Shown piece after piece: positions 1-8,739 of a stretch of 64,000 nt of DNA (the stretch's first letter is position 1; every line of letters begins with the position of its first letter). Position numbers and translations under genes: made by a program. The stretch is from Pleodorina starrii. Taxonomy: Eukaryota; Chlorophyta; Chlorophyceae; Chlamydomonadales; Volvocaceae. The notes under the pieces were generated by a model, which was given only the letters and a program-made list of their open reading frames with translations, was not told where the DNA came from and did not search any database. The stretch covers positions 992,001-1,056,000 of the forward strand of contig BRXU01000036.1 of NCBI GenBank assembly GCA_030267565.1, given 5' to 3'.

Positions 1-3000
1 CTGTGCAGCCATCGTAGGAGGGGTTCCATGTAGATAATGAACAGGACGGGTGACAGCGTGTCTCCCTGGATCGTTCCGCGCTCGATCGCAATGTTCGCAG
101 TGCATCCGTGCTCGGTTCGTATGCGTGTCGCGGCGTGCGAGTACAGGTTCGAAACCACCTCGATGAGGTCATCTGGGTAGCCCAGGTCGTACATGATCAT
201 AAGCAGTTTATCATGATCGATGGTGTTGAACGCGGATGTGAAATCGATATAAAGGAGGAACAGGTCGCGCCCGGTAAGGCCCGCGTCTTCGATAGCGTGC
301 AGCACGTTCTGGATTTGCCGTTCTGTGTTGCGCTGCCGGAGGTACCCTTCCTGGGCCTCGGTAAAGATGTGGGCTTGTTCGCTGTAAGTTACGATGTTTA
401 GCGTGATGTGGCTGGTGTACAGCTTGTAGAGGGTGTTGGCCAGGGCGATCGGGCGTTTGTTCTTAATAAGAAGTGGGTCTCCTTTCTTGGGGATGAGGAC
501 TGTGTCGGATTGTGTCCAGTGGGGGGGGATTTCGGCTTTGACCCACATTATGGTGATCAGGTGGTGTATTGCGGTCTGGAGGTCGTCTGGAAGGGTTTGG
601 AGGAGTTCATTGGGCAGGCCGTCCGGCCCGGGGGCTTTGTTGCGGGCGAGGTGGCCTAGGCAGGTGCGAAAGTTGCATGGGTCGAGGATTCCGGGGAGGA
701 GGGACGGGGGCGCACCGTCCCAGCGTGCAAGGCCTTGTCTGAGTGGGTCAGGGGCCCCAGCCACTTCCCAGGGGTAATTGCGTGGGGCCTCGCCTGGGAG
801 GTATTTGCCTGTGCGGGGACCGGAGACTGGCTTGGCTAGGAGGGCGAAGTGTGTGTGTAGCGCGTCGAGAATGCCTTCTGAGTCCGTGCACAGGTGCCCG
901 TCCTCGGGGTGGCGTATAGCCGCGATACCTCGCGGTTGATCGTCAGGCTCCAGGATTTGCCTGTGCGCCTGCTTTGGCTTCTTTGTGAGAAGGCGTTGGA
1001 GCCGCCTGCTTGCTCTGCGCATGTGCAGTTTGCGCGTCTCATTAACCACCTTCCTGATTTCGTCCCCCTTGCTCCGGATCGCGGTGCGCAGGTCGCGGGT
1101 TTCAAGGTTGTCCCATGGGTCCCCCTGGCCTTGTGTTTGGCGGGTGGTACCAGTTTCAGGTGGGTCGGGGGTCTGATCTGTGGCTTTCGGGACCGGCGTT
1201 GCCTCCTGGGGGTGCCGTGATGGGGGTTGTTGGGTCGCTTTCGTCGGGTTGGGGGGGGCCCCCGGCGGGTGCAGTGCTTGCGTGAGGTCGCGTTTCAGTG
1301 CTTTGTGTTCATCATGTAAACGGGTCAGGCGCCTGCCAATGCCCCGTCGCGCGTGCAGTCTCCCTGAGCGGGGGGGTTTTTGTTGGCAGTGACTTTCGAG
1401 GATGCCGAGGCATTGCAGCATGAGCGTCCCAAGCTCTTGGCTTAGGGAAGTGACATTCGTGGCTTGCACGGCCTCGTGATTGCGCAGGTGGCCAAGGATC
1501 GTCCGCGCCTGGTCCTTGCCCGCGGCGCGCTCCATTTGGGTGGAGGCGGCTGTTATGGTCTCGTGCGCGGGGCGGAGAGCGTCCAGCAGGTGGGTAATTG
1601 CGCCCGTGAGTGTCGCCTCCATTTCCATGCGTGCTTTGCCTTTGCTTTCTTTGAGGATGGGCAGCTGGATGCGGCTCCATGAGCTGGGGTTCAGGTCTGT
1701 GGGGGGCTGGGCAGCGGGGGCAGGGAGGAGGCGGAGTCCCGCTAGGGGGAGGAGGGTACACAGCGGTCGGTGGTCGAAGTTGCCTCCACAATCGTACACT
1801 TGTTCGTATGCATTGCCCTCCTTGGCCACAGCGGCGGTGGTTTGGGGAGCAAGGAGGACGTCGTCGATGCGGCTCAGGTGGGTGTCGAGTCCGAGTTGCG
1901 TCTGCGTGTAGGTGTATTCTCGTCGCCTGGTGTCTACTGGTCGTAGGTCGCTGTCCGTTGAGAAGCATCTGTGTGCCCTGTCGTCCGAGTTGCAGATGCC
2001 TGTCGACCGGTCACTCGCTTTGAGCACGGCGTTCCAGTCGCCCGCCATGACCAGGTGTTCACCCTTCGCTTTGGCGTGCGCCGAGGCCGCTCGACCATAT
2101 TCGTATATTCTCTGCCGTGCGGTGGAGTCGGATGGGCAGTACACCCCTATGATGTGGAGGGCGGAGCTGGCTGGGGGGGCTATACGCACATGCCCTATGT
2201 ACCCTTCCAGTTCAGTGGGTATAGGTTCTGCGGTGGCGCTGCCCTGTCTACTGAAGCGCTCCGCCACTCCGATCAGGACGCCTGCTTCCCGATTGGCGCG
2301 GTCGGCGACATGCGGGCGGTTGCTCAGGTAGGTCTGATAGGGCTGCATGCTTTGCTTCATGCTTGCAATAGCGCGCCGATGATGAGCGCTTAGCTTGGTT
2401 TCGGTGAGCACCAGCACATCTGGCTTGTGGTCGTCGACTAGGCGCAAAATACCCTCGCGGTGCCCTTGCAGGCCTCGCGTGTTCATCGTAACGAGTTTGA
2501 GATAGCCGGTCGGTGGTGCTCCGGGTGCGGCCGGGGGTGGCTCGCTGGCGGTCTGCGCTGGCGCCTTGGCAGGTGCGGCGGGGGTGTCCGTCTTTGGCTT
2601 TTTGGGGTGGGCGTATTTCGTCATGTGTTGTTGCTGAGGTCCTGTTTTTGGTTTAGGGCGGGACTGCGGAGGGGGGGAGCTTTCCGCTGGGCGCTTGCGT
2701 GGGCGTGGACGTGCTGCATCCCGTTCCGGAGTGGGGCGCGTCGTGCCGTGCGCCGCCAGCCGTACCGGGTCGGGGGCCGGGTTCGGTGGGTTGTGTTGCG
2801 GTGTCTCGGTTGTCTCGGCTCCGTCCGGTGCGTCGGCGGCCGTGCGGTTATGGCCCTGTCGGATGGGGAGTCCTTGCATGCGGAGCAGGTGATATGTGAT
2901 GGTGTGGGTTGCGGGCGCGGGCCCTACTTGCCTTCTGGTCCGCTTTCTGCTGGTGCGTGCAGGTGCCGCGGCCTCTGGAGTGGGGGCGCGCCTGGTGGCC

Positions 3001-6000
3001 CGTCCCGTGTCGGCGTGGCGCGCTTCAGGAGCATTCGCGGTTGCTCTACGGGGCCTAGGGACGTCTTGCTGCGCGGGCCGCGGGGCGCCCGCGGCGTCGC
3101 TGGCATCCGGCGGAGGCTGCGGGATTTCCGCATCCAGTTCTGCGTCGTCAGTGTCCATGGGGCTGGGGTCGGCAGGGGTATGTGCCGGGGGGCCCTCGGG
3201 GCTTCCGGGTTCCGTCGGTTGCATGTGTGCTTCGGTTTCGGGGGAGCCCGCGTCATCTACCTCCATCGGGGTGGGGTTTGGGCTGGCGGCGGTGTACCGG
3301 GGTGCCTCGTGCTCTGCAGTCGCTCTCCCCTCGTGGGAGGGCGAGGGGAGCGCTTCGGTGGGGGTGGGTTCCGGTGGTGTGCGTGTGTCGTCGTGGCCAG
3401 TCTGGTGCTGTTCCGTCGTGTCCGTGGTGGTGGCGGCGGATCCGTTCTGTGTGTTGGTCGTCAGGGTTGTGGTCCATTGCTCAGGTGGCGTGACATTCCG
3501 GAGGTCGACATGTGTTTGACATGGGGCGCTGTTGCGCCGGTGCTGGAGGCAGTAGATAGTGCCGTGAGCGAGGGGCCAATTGGTTGTCAGCCGTGAAGGG
3601 CGCGGCGATTGCGAGTCGATGATGAACCAATGCGTGTGTTGCCTTCGGACCGCGACGGCATGGCCTTCGAGATGCACTATGAAACCCCAGCTTTGGGCGT
3701 GGGGGGGGAGTTGTGCCCAGAGGGTGTCGAGCGGGTCCCCTTTGCGGATCGGGAGCTCGGTGCTCACTGATGCGATGTGTGTGCCGTGGAGTGTGTTGCC
3801 GCTGGCGTCGCGGATCCGTACGTTGTGGCGCAGGTAGTGGTTCAGCACTATGGTGGAGAAGTGGCCCGTGATGGGGTTGTGCGCGTGCTTCCAGATGGCG
3901 GCCGCTGCATGGAGGCCTTGCTGCTGCATGTGTGTTGTCATGGTACGGCAGTAGCTTAGTACGTGGGGTGGGTCGATGTACGGGCCCCCGAGCAGGTTGT
4001 TAATGGCGTGAATCATGCACATCTGCGCTCGTTGCCTTTCGTGGTAGGTGGGGGTTTCCTGTTCGGGCGGGTGTCCCGGTGGCGGCCAGGGGACGTCCTC
4101 GGGGCGTCGCGGCGCGTTGTTTGTGCCGGTCGTGTGGGCAGGTGTTGCAGCGTGTCGGGTCGTGATCTCGTCGGGCCCTCCGTATTGGGGCTCATGTTGT
4201 TGTCGGTTGCGGCGGGTCGCTTCCGGGATGTCCAAGACTAGCAGAGCGAGCGCCGTTGCGAGGGGCGCAACCGTGCCTTGGCTCGTGTTTGGGACGTGTG
4301 TGAGCAGACCGGCGAGAGCACAGGCACAAACATGACCGTGCACGAGGCGTGCTAATGGTGGTGTGGCCTGCATAATTCTTGAGATGAGGAGGATGCCGGC
4401 TGCGAGGTATAGTGCAATGATGTCCCCTGTGATCAGTTGCCAGCAGATCAGGGTGAGCATGGTGAGGAATGCCAGCTGATGTGCAAGGTGTCCGGGTGCG
4501 TTCCATATTTGGCGGGCGCCGACGTGTAAGGTGTGTATGGCATGTCGTACGGTGCGGAGCAGGGCGGCACCTCGGGGTAGGGCGAGTGTTACGAGGATCA
4601 GGCGTCCCGCCCAGATCAGGAGGAATGCAGAGATCAGATAGTGGACGACGTCGTTCAGGGGTTGTAGGGCGAGGGTTAGGGCGGTTGGGGTGAATGCGAG
4701 GGGCATGAGTAGTATTGTATGGGCGACTCGAGTCCATTCGGCATGTATTCGTCGCGTTCTGTTGGCTTGCATGGTTAGTCGTGTCGCCGCCAAAAGTCTG
4801 TGTGCGAGGTGTTTGGTGATCAGAGCGGCGGTGCGTGCACAGTAAAGGGCAAGGGCGACGGCCAGGGGCGCCAGTACCATGTAACGATACAGCAGGATAT
4901 GAAACTGTATGTATGCCATCATTGCAAACTGAAGCCAGTGGAGCAGGGTCATGCCCGTCTGGCGCAGCAGCCAGAGGCTGGTCCTGACTACGGCGTTCAG
5001 GTTCCGTCGCTCCCGGCCTCTCACGCTGTGTGGGGTGGGTTCGCGGCTACCGTAGGGCTGTGCGTCGCTCGCGGCGCATGTGCCTCGGTTGGTCCTCAAG
5101 GCGCTCGACTCAATGGCGTTCGCAGCCCCTGTTGAGAGGGTGCCGTGCCTCTTCAGCCCTTCAAGTCGGTTTTGTGGGAGAGCGCGCGACTGAACCGCCA
5201 CGACGCCGTATTCATCACCGATGGTGCAGCGACCGACCAGGTGCGGGGGTACAAAGTGAGCCATGGTGCTGAGTGCCTCGTGGTGCGGCGATGGGAGAGG
5301 GTGTGTTGTGTTCTCGGCCGATTTATAAGCCTGTCCGGGCTGGGTTCCGTACAGGTGCTCCCAGGCAGGTTTTAGCATTCTTGCTTGCCGTTGCTTTGTG
5401 GAAAATGCGTCGCATATTGAGACAGAGGTTTCGCATAGTCTGCTGTGGGTAGTTGCTGGCGTCCGCTCACTGATGTACTGCTTTTCCCGGAGTTTCCTCG
5501 CATTGCGGGGGTTTCGCCATTGCATTGGCATTATCGAATCTTGTCGAGGCTCACACATATTAGGCTGTGCTTTATCCGGTGACCATGGTGGCTTGCGGGA
5601 CCCAGAGGCCCATGGCGGGCGGACTATTAGGTTCGGCTTCCTCCATTGGCAGCTGCTGCATTCTTCGTGCTGTATAACATTCCAGGAGCTTCCACATAGC
5701 CGGTAGGTTCGTGGCGAGGGCGATCCGTCCGCGTTCCAGTCCCATTCAGGTCGTTCACCGAGTGTTGCAGCTCTTCTCAGTGGGGCACTGTTGTTTTGTA
5801 GGGCTTCATTATTTGTAGATTCAAAGGATGCTGTTTTGGTAGCACGACTAAGTGTGCCAGCACGTTGCGTATGTTTCGCTAGTGCGGGCTTCTGTCGGAT
5901 GGGTTTTCGGGGCTGCAATGGGTGCGGACTATTCCATTTGCACTTAATGTTGTCCGTCTCGTTGCGCGCAGGCTTCGGAGGCCAGCGTCTCGGGCCATGA

Positions 6001-6356
6001 TTGCGCTCTTCCATTACTTGGGAGTGTGCTGGTTGGATTGGCTCTGTGGTCGTAGCTGTTAGTCTGCTGAGATGCGTTTCATTACAGCACAATACGTTCG
6101 TCCAGCTTCCAGCGGGCGTCAGTTTGGTTCGTCCATTGACCCGGCGTAGGGCGTCTCCCTGTTCATTTAGCCATTTTTCAAGGCAGACCGGTCGTAGCTC
6201 TGCTTTATCTCCCACGGTCTGAAGTCCAAGGGGCAGAGGGCCAATGAGACGGCCGGCCCGATAGTCCGGCCAGAACTCTTCCCTCGCCCCAACTTCAGCC
6301 AGGAGGCAGGCCTCGGCGCCCAAGAGAAACACGGTTAGCATCAACAGACAAAGCAT
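1..6356 (-). CDS. Non-LTR retrotransposon polyprotein, partial (membrane segment + Josephin-like protease + AP endonuclease + reverse transcriptase)
   Basis: Read line by line on the minus strand, one frame stays open from the ATG at 6356 to the window edge (about 2,118 codons, C-terminus missing). Order by residue: 1-20 hydrophobic, signal-like; 455-705 several hydrophobic helices; 765-940 cysteine-protease-like domain with Cys780 (AQMCMIHAINNLL), His899 and Asp914 (WFIIDS); 940-1280 Pro/Thr/Ala-rich linker; 1283-1530 APE-type endonuclease with MNTRGLQGH, Glu1319 (LTETKL), Asp1440 (GDWN), SRIDD and Asp1528-His1529 (DHRP); RT with APGPDG at Asp1912, motif A Asp2038 (YIDFTSAF) and motif B QGDTLSP. 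Motif C lies beyond the edge. An alternative start is ATG 5264, residue 365, in a strong ACCATGG context. It should copy the element by target-primed reverse transcription. No stop or frameshift was found, so it may be young. LINE identity is certain; the protease and membrane parts are assigned from motifs only. Confidence 0.88.
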   Translation of the reverse strand, partial: MLCLLMLTVFLLGAEACLLAEVGAREEFWPDYRAGRLIGPLPLGLQTVGDKAELRPVCLEKWLNEQGDALRRVNGRTKLTPAGSWTNVLCCNETHLSRLTATTTEPIQPAHSQVMEERNHGPRRWPPKPARNETDNIKCKWNSPHPLQPRKPIRQKPALAKHTQRAGTLSRATKTASFESTNNEALQNNSAPLRRAATLGERPEWDWNADGSPSPRTYRLCGSSWNVIQHEECSSCQWRKPNLIVRPPWASGSRKPPWSPDKAQPNMCEPRQDSIMPMQWRNPRNARKLREKQYISERTPATTHSRLCETSVSICDAFSTKQRQARMLKPAWEHLYGTQPGQAYKSAENTTHPLPSPHHEALSTMAHFVPPHLVGRCTIGDEYGVVAVQSRALPQNRLEGLKRHGTLSTGAANAIESSALRTNRGTCAASDAQPYGSREPTPHSVRGRERRNLNAVVRTSLWLLRQTGMTLLHWLQFAMMAYIQFHILLYRYMVLAPLAVALALYCARTAALITKHLAHRLLAATRLTMQANRTRRIHAEWTRVAHTILLMPLAFTPTALTLALQPLNDVVHYLISAFLLIWAGRLILVTLALPRGAALLRTVRHAIHTLHVGARQIWNAPGHLAHQLAFLTMLTLICWQLITGDIIALYLAAGILLISRIMQATPPLARLVHGHVCACALAGLLTHVPNTSQGTVAPLATALALLVLDIPEATRRNRQQHEPQYGGPDEITTRHAATPAHTTGTNNAPRRPEDVPWPPPGHPPEQETPTYHERQRAQMCMIHAINNLLGGPYIDPPHVLSYCRTMTTHMQQQGLHAAAAIWKHAHNPITGHFSTIVLNHYLRHNVRIRDASGNTLHGTHIASVSTELPIRKGDPLDTLWAQLPPHAQSWGFIVHLEGHAVAVRRQHTHWFIIDSQSPRPSRLTTNWPLAHGTIYCLQHRRNSAPCQTHVDLRNVTPPEQWTTTLTTNTQNGSAATTTDTTEQHQTGHDDTRTPPEPTPTEALPSPSHEGRATAEHEAPRYTAASPNPTPMEVDDAGSPETEAHMQPTEPGSPEGPPAHTPADPSPMDTDDAELDAEIPQPPPDASDAAGAPRPAQQDVPRPRRATANAPEARHADTGRATRRAPTPEAAAPARTSRKRTRRQVGPAPATHTITYHLLRMQGLPIRQGHNRTAADAPDGAETTETPQHNPPNPAPDPVRLAAHGTTRPTPERDAARPRPRKRPAESSPPPQSRPKPKTGPQQQHMTKYAHPKKPKTDTPAAPAKAPAQTASEPPPAAPGAPPTGYLKLVTMNTRGLQGHREGILRLVDDHKPDVLVLTETKLSAHHRRAIASMKQSMQPYQTYLSNRPHVADRANREAGVLIGVAERFSRQGSATAEPIPTELEGYIGHVRIAPPASSALHIIGVYCPSDSTARQRIYEYGRAASAHAKAKGEHLVMAGDWNAVLKASDRSTGICNSDDRAHRCFSTDSDLRPVDTRRREYTYTQTQLGLDTHLSRIDDVLLAPQTTAAVAKEGNAYEQVYDCGGNFDHRPLCTLLPLAGLRLLPAPAAQPPTDLNPSSWSRIQLPILKESKGKARMEMEATLTGAITHLLDALRPAHETITAASTQMERAAGKDQARTILGHLRNHEAVQATNVTSLSQELGTLMLQCLGILESHCQQKPPRSGRLHARRGIGRRLTRLHDEHKALKRDLTQALHPPGAPPNPTKATQQPPSRHPQEATPVPKATDQTPDPPETGTTRQTQGQGDPWDNLETRDLRTAIRSKGDEIRKVVNETRKLHMRRASRRLQRLLTKKPKQAHRQILEPDDQPRGIAAIRHPEDGHLCTDSEGILDALHTHFALLAKPVSGPRTGKYLPGEAPRNYPWEVAGAPDPLRQGLARWDGAPPSLLPGILDPCNFRTCLGHLARNKAPGPDGLPNELLQTLPDDLQTAIHHLITIMWVKAEIPPHWTQSDTVLIPKKGDPLLIKNKRPIALANTLYKLYTSHITLNIVTYSEQAHIFTEAQEGYLRQRNTERQIQNVLHAIEDAGLTGRDLFLLYIDFTSAFNTIDHDKLLMIMYDLGYPDDLIEVVSNLYSHAATRIRTEHGCTANIAIERGTIQGDTLSPVLFIIYMEPLLRWLH
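5321..5327 (-). promoter_or_regulatory. TATA-like box upstream of the alternative LINE start
   Basis: The minus strand reads TATAAAT here, about 57 nt before an in-frame ACCATGG start at 5264. It lies inside the long open frame, so it may be a real promoter of a shorter product or a chance match. Confidence 0.3.
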
Positions 6357-6556
6357 TTGCAAACGCCAGTTGATGCGCGCGCGTGGCCGGGAGCTCGCAC
6401 TTACGCGTTTGAATCGAACCTGGTCAGCTGTCGAGGTCAGCTGCTGGTATTGTATTGTCTATTGTATCAGCTGCTTGTATTGTATTGTGTATTCTGAACC
6501 CACAACCTTCGGATTTGGAATCCGCTGCCCCACCATTGGGCCATGGAGCCGCTAAA
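6357..6556 (-). other. Probable LINE 5' untranslated region and junction with pherophorin A
   Basis: Pherophorin sequence, recognisable by alignment with pherophorin B, stops at about 6556, and everything to the left reads into the LINE. The 200 bp between contain a tRNA-Trp-like stretch, then TTGTA-type short repeats with two CAGCTG-centred blocks, then a B-box-like GGTTCGATTC (6411-6420). The in-frame stop that bounds the LINE frame is near 6440. Confidence 0.5.
6495..6550 (-). tRNA. Truncated tRNA-Trp(CCA)-like sequence (tRNA-derived, probably not functional)
   Basis: Starting at 6550 the minus strand gives an acceptor-like GGCTCCA, a D-arm (GCCC, loop, GGGC) and an anticodon arm of 4 pairs plus one mismatch around a TTCCAAA loop, hence anticodon CCA. 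The T-arm pairs only partly and no 3' acceptor strand complements GGCTCCA. It sits exactly at the pherophorin/LINE junction, so it may be the head of a 5' UTR or of a SINE, or a tRNA fragment joined at insertion. Confidence 0.45.
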
Positions 6557-6584
6557 TGTACCGCAAACATTGATCTCCCCCGGC

Positions 6585-8673
6585 TCACACAGCCTGGTAT
6601 TGGAGGTGAAGTTCACGAGCATCGGATGCAGACAGCATGGATTCTAGAGTGATCTCGAGGCACGTGGGGCAAGGAGGGGGAGGCGAAGGGGGAGAGGGTG
6701 ATGGCGGGCTGGGCGACGGCGGCGAAGGTGAAGGCGGGGCAGGAGATGGGGGACGAGGAGAGGGTGGTGAAGGTGATGGCGGGGCTGGGGACGGGGGACG
6801 AGGAGAGGGTGGCGAAGGTGAAGGCGGGGCGGGGGACGGGGGACGAGGAGAGGGCGGCGAAGGTGAAGGCGGGGCTGGGGACGGGGGAAGAGGAGAGGGC
6901 GGCGAAGGTGAAGGCGGGGCAGGCGACGGGGGGAGAGGAGAGGGCGGCGAAGGTGAAGGCGGGGCAGGGAACGGGGGACGAGGAGAGGGCGGCGAAGGTG
7001 AAGGCGGGGTGGGGGATGGGGGAAGTGGAGAGGGCGGCGAAGGTGAAGGCGGGGCGGGGGACGGGGGGAGAGGAGAGGGAGGCGAAGGTGAAGGCGGGGC
7101 GGGGGACGGGGGAAGAGGATACGATGGCGAAGGTGAAGGCGGGGCGGGAGACGGGGGACGAGGAGAGGGTGGCGAGGGCGAAGGCGGGGCAGGCGACGGG
7201 GGAAGCGGAGAGGGCGGCGAAGGCGAAGGCGGGGCGGGGGACGGTGGGAGAGGAGAGGGCGGCGAAGGTGAAGGCGGGGCAGGGGACGGGGGGAGAGGAG
7301 AGGGCGGCGAAGGTGAAGGCGGGGCGGGGGACGGGGGGCGCGGAGAGGGTGGCGAAGGCGAAGGCGGGGCCGGCGACGGGGGAAGCGTAGAGGGCGGCGA
7401 TGGCGAAGGCGGGGCGGGGGACGGGGGAAGAGGAGAGGGCGGCGAAGGTGAAGGCGGGGCGGGGGACGGGGGAAGAGGAGAGGGCGGCGAAGGTGAAGGC
7501 GGGGCGGGGGACGGCGGCGAAAGCTGGGTGACATTGTTGGGGCTTAAGGGACAGCAGTTCAGGGTGTAATCGAACATGGCAGTCAGACACGAGCCGGGGG
7601 TCATGCCAGCCGGGGGGACGCAAAACTGCTCGATTGTGGTGCATCCCTGGCCCTTGTTGTTGGGCCGGAGGGTGAGGCAGACCCGGGCACCGTTGGACGA
7701 CATATTGAGGCCCAACTGAGTCACACGAAGGATGGCGCTGCCCAGGGGTCCGTCCTGGGGGGTGTCGTAAGTGGGGCTGATACGCGTAGGGACGCCGTTG
7801 ATAGTTGCCGACACCGAAGCACCGCTCACGAGGCAACTGCTGTACACGTTGAACTGCAAATGAATCAATCATGGGGGGAATGGGCAGGGAAGCAGTAAAT
7901 TCAAGGCGCGATTCAGTTCGTCGTCCAAATGCGGGGCGGCGGCAAAACTGAGTTTTGAGTCTGCCGTTTATCATCAGACCATGCATAATATAAAGCACCA
8001 AATGAGAGCGCTTTTTATATTTATCGGTAAATGTATTTCATTCAGGAAACAAACCAAGCCGGAAACCATTATCAAAAACCGCTCTATCTCTCACCTCAAT
8101 TTTCTTTAGGTCCACGTTGCAGCAGCTATGGTTGCAAGGAATGGCGAGAAGTGTAAAGCAGTACTGACCACCGCCCATATTGGTGACTGTCGGCGCCAGG
8201 CTGTACGTCGCTGGGGACGTGTTGCATTTGAAAAATGGAAAGTAGGGAACCGTGCCCGTCTGGACCACCGCTGCGAGCTCCTCAGATTGCGCATAAGCCG
8301 AGCCCGACATCCTGCGCGCAGTAGGCAGGGGTGATGTTCAAGCAAACGATCGAGGGACTGCACATGCATGTGGCAATCGATAAGCCCAGAAGCAGCTCTG
8401 CTGCTGGCTCATCGGTACTGCTGAAAGAAACCCGCTGCCGAGCAATTCAAACCCGCCGAAGCAGTAAAAAGTTGTTTCCTAGCACTGAATGAAGATCTTC
8501 CCACGCTGTTATTACGTCTGCTGCTGTCTATCTGCCAAACTCAATAATCTTGCTTCGTTGGAACCCTCGCACCCAGGTGTGTATATCTGCTATTTTATTG
8601 TGGGACACACATACAAAAAGCTAACGCACCAGGCAGCGGCCAGCAACGCCATCAAGACTAATGGAGACGCCAT
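6585..8673 (-). CDS. Pherophorin A, 3'-truncated and frameshifted
   Basis: Extracellular-matrix hydroxyproline-rich glycoprotein. Exons 8673-8630, 8311-8095, 7853-6585; introns are GTGCGT...CAG and GTGAGA...CAG, with phases that join correctly (TG|G = Trp15). Exon 1 plus the start of exon 2 encode a signal peptide ([15 protein letters not shown]..., likely cut after AYA). A pherophorin domain follows, with [27 protein letters not shown] and [13 protein letters not shown]. Next is a rod of about 19 repeats rich in SPPSP, then [15 protein letters not shown]. Compared with pherophorin B, a 101-bp deletion after ESML (microhomology cag) shifts the frame and ends the protein about 15 residues later (509 aa in all), losing the C-terminal domain. 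Recognisable pherophorin sequence continues past the stop to 6556 and ends at the LINE. It could be a secreted short form or a pseudogene. The family call is firm. Confidence 0.85.
6655..7520 (-). repeat. 45-bp coding minisatellite, Ser-Pro rod of pherophorin A
   Basis: About 19 units of 45 bp, each encoding a 15-residue variant of [15 protein letters not shown]. Sequence drift is mostly at third positions and at the L/R/A position. In the mature protein such prolines are typically hydroxylated and glycosylated. Confidence 0.9.
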
Positions 8674-8726
8674 GGCTGGGTTGGCGGCGGCTTCCGATGC
8701 ATGGCTGACAAGATGCCTGGATGGCC

Positions 8727-8734
8727 TTTTATGC
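8727..8734 (-). promoter_or_regulatory. TATA-like box of pherophorin A
   Basis: The minus strand reads CATAAAAG about 55-60 nt upstream of the ATG at 8673. The same motif at the same distance precedes pherophorin B (26987-26995), within about 150 bp of shared upstream sequence. Confidence 0.5.
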
Positions 8735-8739
8735 CACCC

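Noticed and set aside
108..3596. Plus-strand open frames (97-378 aa) at the left end
   Set aside because: They lie opposite the LINE frame, whose minus-strand translation shows unmistakable RT and endonuclease motifs.
6637..7569. Plus-strand Gly/Glu-rich open frames opposite the pherophorin rods (also at 17433-18188 and 24660-25555)
   Set aside because: They are antisense to a well-supported pherophorin repeat with signal peptide and splice sites on the minus strand.
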